Shown one piece after another: positions 58,126 through 64,000 of a DNA stretch of 64,000 nucleotides. This stretch comes from Allium sativum. Its lineage: Eukaryota > Streptophyta > Magnoliopsida > Asparagales > Amaryllidaceae. Positions within the stretch are counted from its first letter, which is position 1. Every line of letters starts with the position of its first letter. The stretch spans positions 260,262,231 to 260,326,230 of the forward strand of contig CM060912.1 in assembly GCA_030737875.1 (NCBI GenBank). The letters run 5' to 3'. Under the pieces are notes generated by a model. The model was not told where the DNA came from and ran no database searches. It worked only from the letters and a program-made list of their open reading frames with translations. Position numbers and translations under genes: made by a program.

Positions 58126-60092
58126 CAGAATTACATCCTTTTTATTTCCAAATATACAAGGAGATGGAAACTCAGCGTGGACGTGGAGGGCCACTGAACA
58201 TGCATGCATGTTAAACTATATATGTAAATATATGTTTTTGTATTCATGTTTTTTTTTTTTTTTTTGAAAAAATATGATTCGTGACCTTTTTATTAACCAC
58301 CAACCCTTAAATAGGGAGATATTTGTACTACATGGATAGTACAAATAATTACAATGATAGTACAAGGATATTAGGCAATTAATTACAACCTAGTCTAATT
58401 GATCAATATGAATACTAATTAGGCAAATAATTAAAACTTAGCCTAATTGATCAATATGAATTCTAATTAGACAAATAATTAAAGCCTAGCCTAATTGATC
58501 AATATGAATACAAAAATATATATATTTACAGATATATATACATATATAGTTTAACAATGCAGATCACCAAATCCTCTTCCTGGCCTTCGCATGCGTGTAA
58601 AACAGTGGAAAGAAGACTTCATATGCAGCTCTATCAAACCTTCACCAAGTTTGAAACAAATATTTTCATTATATAATGCACCTTTCCACTGTGAATAACT
58701 ACAGGGCATTTTCTTAGATTCTATTTTTTGAAAGGGACACAAGTGAATTTTAAAACTTTAAAAAAAGAAGGACGATGTTGAACAAAGCAAACGTTTCAAT
58801 ATTCTCTATTAATATGTAGTTCCTTGTATTCCTTTGCAAGCGTCACACTAAGGTTGTGTTTGTTTTAATTTATTGGTTTTACTGAGAAGATCGAAATAAC
58901 TATTTAAATATTACAAACCATCTTATCCTATATATAAATAGTTGAAACAGAATATTCTGAATCAAAATAATTTAGGCTTGGGGATGGACATAATGACTTG
59001 GACCTAAAAGGTTTGAGGCCAAATTGCTCTTTTCAAATGGTCAGATTGACTTTGACTCCATAACGATGAGTTCGGCTTTCATACACCACCCACAGCGGTT
59101 TTATTTTCCACAGAATTATAAACTTTTTAATTCCAGATATTGAAGGAGATAATTCAATTCAAAATATAGAAGAAGATAACATGCATGCTGAATGCTTACA
59201 GGCCTTGGTCTGCGTGTGAAAGACGGAAGGAGAATTTGTCAACTTTCAAGTCAATAAGAAGTCTTCAGCATGAAAATCAACGAATAAAGATGTGTCGAAA
59301 CCCTACCATACACGGGATCGCAGCCCTGCCACATGCTGCTCTTTCAATCCTTGGCCGACTTATTAAACCGTGAGGTCCTGCAATAACGCAATTTCATCCT
59401 AGTAAGCTAGAAAGCATTTTTTTTTCCTAGCCATATTTTAGCTAAGGTCCTTATTAAATTTCAAGATATACAAAACTTTTTTATCAAAATCATAAGTAAA
59501 TTAGATTCAAATTTTCCGAAAATCATCAAAAAAAAACCAAAAAAAAAAAAAACTTTAAAACAAATTTCAGTTTATAATTAGCTTTGTATTTATATAAGAA
59601 AATTTTAAAACGTACATCGAAACAAAAAAAATTATATGAAAAAAGAGCGCTTCAATAAATAATTGAAGGAAAACATGCAGTGTTCAAAAATTACAAACAT
59701 ACATATAGTTATGGCAAATAATTGCATATATTTATGTAATTTTTAATTAACATTACAAAATATCAAATTTTACTTCAAATTATATTCAATACCATATTTG
59801 TTGCAGAAAAATCATGAAAAAGTTCATGCGAAACGATTAGCAAACAAAAATAGATTAATTTCATGAAAAATTTAGATAAGCTAACAATTACATTTCTGCA
59901 GTTTTTGAGTTTCTGTATATACTGGGTCTTTAGGGAATATTGGCAAACATACCTACACTATTTCTTAATGAGTGTAATCATTTCTCGATTTATTTTATTT
60001 TCCAGTGATCTTGTTTTAAAATTTACGATTACATGAATTTTACTTAAGCATGAGAACAAAAAATACGAAAAACATGCTTGCTATAGTAAACT
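58126..60092. other. AT-rich sequence with low-level duplications
   Basis: The segment after GCTTTCATGCACCACACAG (58095) recurs diverged near 59075 (GCTTTCATACACCACCCACA...CAGAATTA). The segment around 58731-58870 recurs at 60597-60735 (GGGACRAAAGTGAA...TTGAACAAAG...GCGTTTCAAT...CTTTTGCAAG). No ORF is convincing. Confidence 0.5.
58374..58511. repeat. 48-bp tandem repeat, nearly three units
   Basis: Units start at 58374, 58422 and 58470 and contain CTAATTGATCAATATGAAT. They lie within 120 bases after a T-rich run at 58248-58265. Confidence 0.9.
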
Positions 60093-60418
60093 TGTTGGAA
60101 TTTGATATAGAGAGGAGGAGAGTGATTAAACATAGAATAATTGCATGACTACATTGTTCTTGCTTCAGTTTTCTTCATGCCTCAAATGAGAGAGTACAGT
60201 TATATTTATAACACAACAATGATTCTAGACTCTTCTTCTCTAGATTTTTTCCGTATCCTCTAATTTCTAGACTTGCCTTGACCATTCCCTAGATAATTCT
60301 ATTAGATATATAATAACTCTACTATTTATTACCATTTATTTTTATCATTTCCTAAATACAATAATTAAATCTATTACATAACTTATGTTTCCTTTTAAAA
60401 CCAAGTTTATTTTCAACA
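60093..60418 (-). mobile_element. Copia solo LTR
   Basis: 326 bases, TGTTGGAATTTGATATAG...AAGTTTATTTTCAACA, flanked by AAACT on both sides (60088-60092, 60419-60423). No internal sequence, so it is what remains after recombination between two LTRs. Its layout (ends in AAGTTTATTTTCAACA) parallels the LTRs at 41771 and 46254, so I place it on the minus strand. Confidence 0.85.
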
Positions 60419-62132
60419 AAACTCGTTATAGAGACCCGTATTATTATGTATTTTAAATAAGGACCTACCTTACATAAATTGTCATTTTAAGAATGTCACA
60501 CTAACATTCACTTGTTAAAACTTAGTACCCACGTCAACTATAAATATTTACATTGAAACTCTACATTTTCGCAATAAATAATCATGGGGTTTCGAAAGGG
60601 ACGAAAGTGAACTTTGGAACTTAAAAAGGGTAAGTGTGTTGAACAAAGTGTGAGGCGTTTCAATGCTCTGTATTAATATTTAGTTCATGATATTCTTTTG
60701 CAAGAACAACGCTAAGACCGAGTTTGTTTTTATTAAAAAATTTCAAGTAGAACATTTGATTCCTAGATCAAAACTATTTTTGTTGTTTTTCTAGTTAATC
60801 TTCTAGTTAAACCTTGCTATTCAGATAAAAGCAATTTTAAAGTTTTTTCTTGTTTATTTTTTATTCTAATGCTAAATGAATTTCACCACTTTTAGACTTA
60901 CTAATATATAAACAATATGCATATTCAAAATTTAATTATAAATTTTGAAATCTTAAAGTTCAGAAAATTCAAGTCTGTTAAATTTGTTATATTTTTGTAT
61001 TTAATATTTTTTGAAACTAGATTCAAAATAAAAGGTTTTCAAAATCAACTTTTAGAATTATATGCTTTTAAACTATTAAATTTACTAAGAAATTCTAAAA
61101 TTAAAAGCCTAAAATTTCACGGCTTTTAGAAGTTATAATTTCAAAAAAAAAAGTTCCATAGTTATTTATGAAAGTTTAGTTTGTTTTATGAAATTTTCCA
61201 GTATCTAAAATTTTCTTAGTTGAGCTTTTATTAATTCAGAGCTTATAGATATCGAATTTCAAATATGAATAATTTTTATTTAAAAATAAATTAATTTAAA
61301 GAACATCATTGTCAAAAGAAATACAATTATTAGTTCTAATCAAAAAAATTAAAATGCAAACAAACAATTAAACTATTACTCAAAATTCGATATTCAAAAT
61401 GCAGAGCTCAGTGACAGGAATTTCGAATTCAACGTTACTCAAAAAATATTGTCTTGTTTTTTGCTTCACCGCGTTCTAAACATGATTTCTTTATAACTAT
61501 ACATGCATTCCCTTTAATTGTAGGGCACTCCAAACGTTATTGAACTCATTTGGGTTTCCCTTAAGATATCTTAATCTCTTTGCTCTTTTGATCGCTCACT
61601 TCTAACATAATAAAAGATAAATGAAATCAATGAAGTGTCATCTAACAATAAGTTTTGGAAAATATTTCCGCACATCTTAGGGCATATAAATTAGACAACG
61701 AAATAAGGAGGGAATAGATTAAGATATTTCGAATCCATCGACAGCTAGTGCAAACACGTGCTTCACACACATTATTCAACTTACTAGTTGTTTTTTTATA
61801 TATCAAGCATATTCCTTTAGTGCAAAATCAAAGTTTGGACAATGAAAGCAGAATATCCAATAATTTAGTCTTTGGTCAATATCAACAATTCCTACCCATC
61901 AAAAAGAATAAAAAGAAAATCAAAAAGCACAAATTATAAATAAACAAAAAAGAAAAAAAAAATGATATACTATGCTTACGCTCTCGGACCCAACAACATT
62001 TTCTTATTTCTTCATTTCAAAAGAGAAAGAGAGAGCGTGTGTACAAACGTGAAAAGAGTACAAATTACCAAATAATTTACTCACCTATATAGAAATAGAG
62101 ATCTTATCGAAGATACTTTGGTGGAAGCATAT
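60419..62132. other. AT-rich sequence
   Basis: Holds the second copy of the 58.7-kb block (about 60597-60735). The remaining 1.4 kb is very AT-rich; I see no gene. Confidence 0.5.
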
Positions 62133-62449
62133 TGTTGTATTTGATACCTTTATTCATCACATGAAATAGAATAGAAAAGAAGAAGACAAAGAAAATAATG
62201 GAGACTGCTTTATTGATTGATTGCTTGATTCCTTACATTGTTAATCGTTACCATTATTTATTCACAGTTTGTCCTTATCTAAAAGAACATTCTAGATAAG
62301 AATAATTAGGTTAATTAAAATAAATAATGCAATACCAAATATAAACCCAATCAATGCAATACCAAATATAAACTCAAATTAATGCAATGCCAAATATAAA
62401 CCCAATCAATGCAGTAAAGGCAACATATCTTTTGGCATAATCTCTAACA
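62133..62449 (-). repeat. LTR of a copia-like non-coding element, minus strand
   Basis: On the minus strand it starts TGTTAGAGATTATGCC and ends in ATACAACA. It is preceded by GCATCGTGAGTTTGAGGTGG, the same purine-tract context as at 53180. It contains three tandem copies of a 31-base unit (about 62325-62412, with CCAAATATAAAC). The rest of that element is cut off by the gypsy LTR at 62475. Confidence 0.8.
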
Positions 62450-62694
62450 TCCCACCTCAAACTCACGATGCAGCTGTAACACCCCGCATTTTTAACTAAA
62501 GATAATCAAATAAGAATAACTTAATTAAATATTCAAAATCAAGTAAAACGGATTGTATCGTTGCATTCGTCTCAGAATTCTAGTTCAGATAGAGTCCGAG
62601 TTTGCGTAAAACGGACATCGTATGAAGAAGTTATGGGCTGCAGAAGTTTGTCAGAGAAAACAGGAACAACCCAAACTAATTTTCGGCCTCCGGA

Positions 62695-62810
62695 CCCATG
62701 GGGGTCGATCCATTCAAGGGGGTTCGACCCCACGTGAAGGTGGGTTGACCCACATGAAGGTGGGTTGACCCACATGAAGGGGGGTCGACCCCCCTACGGC
62801 AAATTTTGGC
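62695..62810. repeat. Palindrome array in the second gypsy LTR
   Basis: Units such as GTGGGTTGACCCAC with ATGAAG spacers, plus GGGGGTCGATCC, GGGGGTTCGACCCC and GGGGGGTCGACCCCCC. Same position as the GGTCGACC array at 25755 but different arms. Confidence 0.85.
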
Positions 62811-63714
62811 AGATTAGGGTTTTTTGAGTTTTTGACGTTTCTGATGGTTTGTGGTCAAATCTGAGGTCCTGGTTGCTCAATACACCTATATATAAGAACT
62901 TAGACCTAACAGTAAACCTCATAATCCTGAGGCTACGCTGAAGCTCTGCCATTACTCTCTCTCTCTCCTCAAATATATTTAGAAAATTTAGATTTATAAA
63001 CTAGAAGATTTTAAAATTCAAGATCTGGAAGAGAGAATCGACATTGATAGAAAGATTGTTCAGAATCATGAAAATCAAGGTAAATTCTAGATCCAATTCA
63101 TTCAAAATCTTACTCTTTCTTTCCCTTCTCTTTTAATGAAAATAAGTAATCCACGGTTATTAGGTTTCAAGTCAAATTAAAGGGGAAAAACCATGAATGC
63201 TAAAACTGGATCTGATCCATAATTGGGGAAAGCATAAAGGGTAAGTGGATTTAAGCTATACAATTTAGATAAGAATATGTTATCGTTTACCATTCCTCTG
63301 TATGTATAATTGAAATGCAATATGTTGAGAAATGTACCATATGTTAATAATGACTAAAGTGATAGGTACGCAGTAGGAATAACTAACATGCTAAATATTA
63401 ATTTGTTGGGATATGAACTTATCAAATTTTATATAGTAATTACCGTTACTTAAATTTCATGTCAATTTGTGTAAATTGTGTACCCAGCCCATTAACTGTA
63501 AGAACTGAGAAAGGTATATGTATTAGTTTATGTGATTTAAATAATTATCTGATTAATTGATTACATGTTAGGAAGGAATTGATTATATGTGAAGAATTAT
63601 AATAGGCATGATACAATTACATATGAATTATAAATTATAATGGATAATCGGAAGAAATAAATATGCCTAGACTGTATAAAAGGTTTACGATAAATAAGAA
63701 ATTTAACCGCTCTT

Positions 63715-63940
63715 AGACACAAGGTTAGATTTCACTTGTGATAAAAGTCTGCTCGGAATCGCCCGGCATATCCAGCTTTCACAAGTGGTAAATCTAATGT
63801 GAGGGGTCTAAGTGCAAAAGTTAAAAACATGTAATGATACTAAGACACGAGGTTAAGTCAACTTGTGGTAGAAGTCTGCCCGGACCCGCCCGACAAATCC
63901 AGCGTCCACAAGTGTAGGCTTAATGTGAGAGGCCTAGTGC
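63715..63940. repeat. Twin hairpin units in the second gypsy LTR
   Basis: Unit 1: TTAGATT (63725) pairs with AATCTAA (63791), CACTTGTG (63733) with CACAAGTG (63780). Unit 2: TTAAG (63853) pairs with CTTAA (63919), ACTTGTGG (63861) with CCACAAGT (63906). The core between them is GTCTGCYCGGAMYCGCCCGR then CAWATCCAGC, close to the core in the LTR at 25478. Confidence 0.8.
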
Positions 63941-64000
63941 ATATATATATATAATAAATGGAAATTATGGTAATTAAATGTCTAACTCATAGAATAAGAA

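Larger units (their letters stand above)
62475..64000 (+). repeat. Gypsy LTR, 5' half; continues beyond the window
   Basis: It starts TGTAACACCCCGCATTT and is collinear with 25478-28441: the GTTGCATTCGTCTC(A/G)GAATTC block, GATAGAGTCCGAGTTTGC, CGTATGAAGAAGTTA, a palindrome array (62695-62810), a TATATAA box near 62888, and the twin hairpin units (63715-63940). It is a related, clearly diverged family member. The strand is inferred from that match. Confidence 0.88.

Overview
The window looks like a piece of a plant nuclear genome, probably a eudicot. It is AT-rich, intron-like and densely packed with nested transposable elements. Ty1/copia and Ty3/gypsy elements have initiator-Met-tRNA primer sites, and hAT-type MITEs have 8-bp target duplications. 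A Helitron ends in a GC hairpin followed by CTAG. No intact host gene is visible. The only recognisable host-derived coding sequence is a decayed fragment of a polypyrimidine-tract-binding (PTB) RNA-binding protein on the minus strand at 3.3-3.7 kb, plus a few unidentified exon-like pieces.

Layout. 0-14.4 kb: AT-rich sequence with a hAT-like MITE carrying a palindrome array (783-1481), the PTB pseudogene, a small copia element whose two LTRs do not match (5098-7996), unidentified exons at 10.6-11.05 kb, and an old tandem duplication at 11.4-12.6 kb. 14394-23746: a complete gypsy element with 2.6-kb LTRs, TTTAA target duplication, an intact gag ORF and a decayed, deleted pol. 23.8-28.4 kb: the 3' half of a second gypsy element with a 2.96-kb LTR, inserted in the RNase H region of a third, copia-type element whose 3' LTR ends at 29513.

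29.5-34.4 kb and 56.7-58.1 kb: two diverged direct copies (A and A') of a unit of about 3 kb without ORFs. A still carries a 278-bp hAT element, while A' carries what looks like its excision footprint. A' is split by a 22.3-kb insertion (34421-56707) with Helitron ends, and copy A preserves the empty site. Inside the Helitron sit a MITE (37384-37915), a young copia element on the minus strand (41771-46677, ATTTC target duplication, three visible reading-frame lesions), a foldback element (47364-47556), and a non-coding LTR element flanked by an unusual 105-bp direct duplication (51269-53583). 58-64 kb: AT-rich sequence with a 48-bp tandem repeat, a copia solo LTR (60093-60418, AAACT), a minus-strand LTR of another family (62133-62449), and the start of a gypsy LTR (62475 to the window end).

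The elements do not work together as a pathway; the window is a stratified insertion record. The best candidate for something undescribed is a twin hairpin found twice in each of the two related gypsy LTRs (27123-27315 and 63725-63923). Its inner core is conserved while its outer stems differ between copies but stay paired. Boundaries, target duplications and comparisons were read by eye; no alignment or database search was run.
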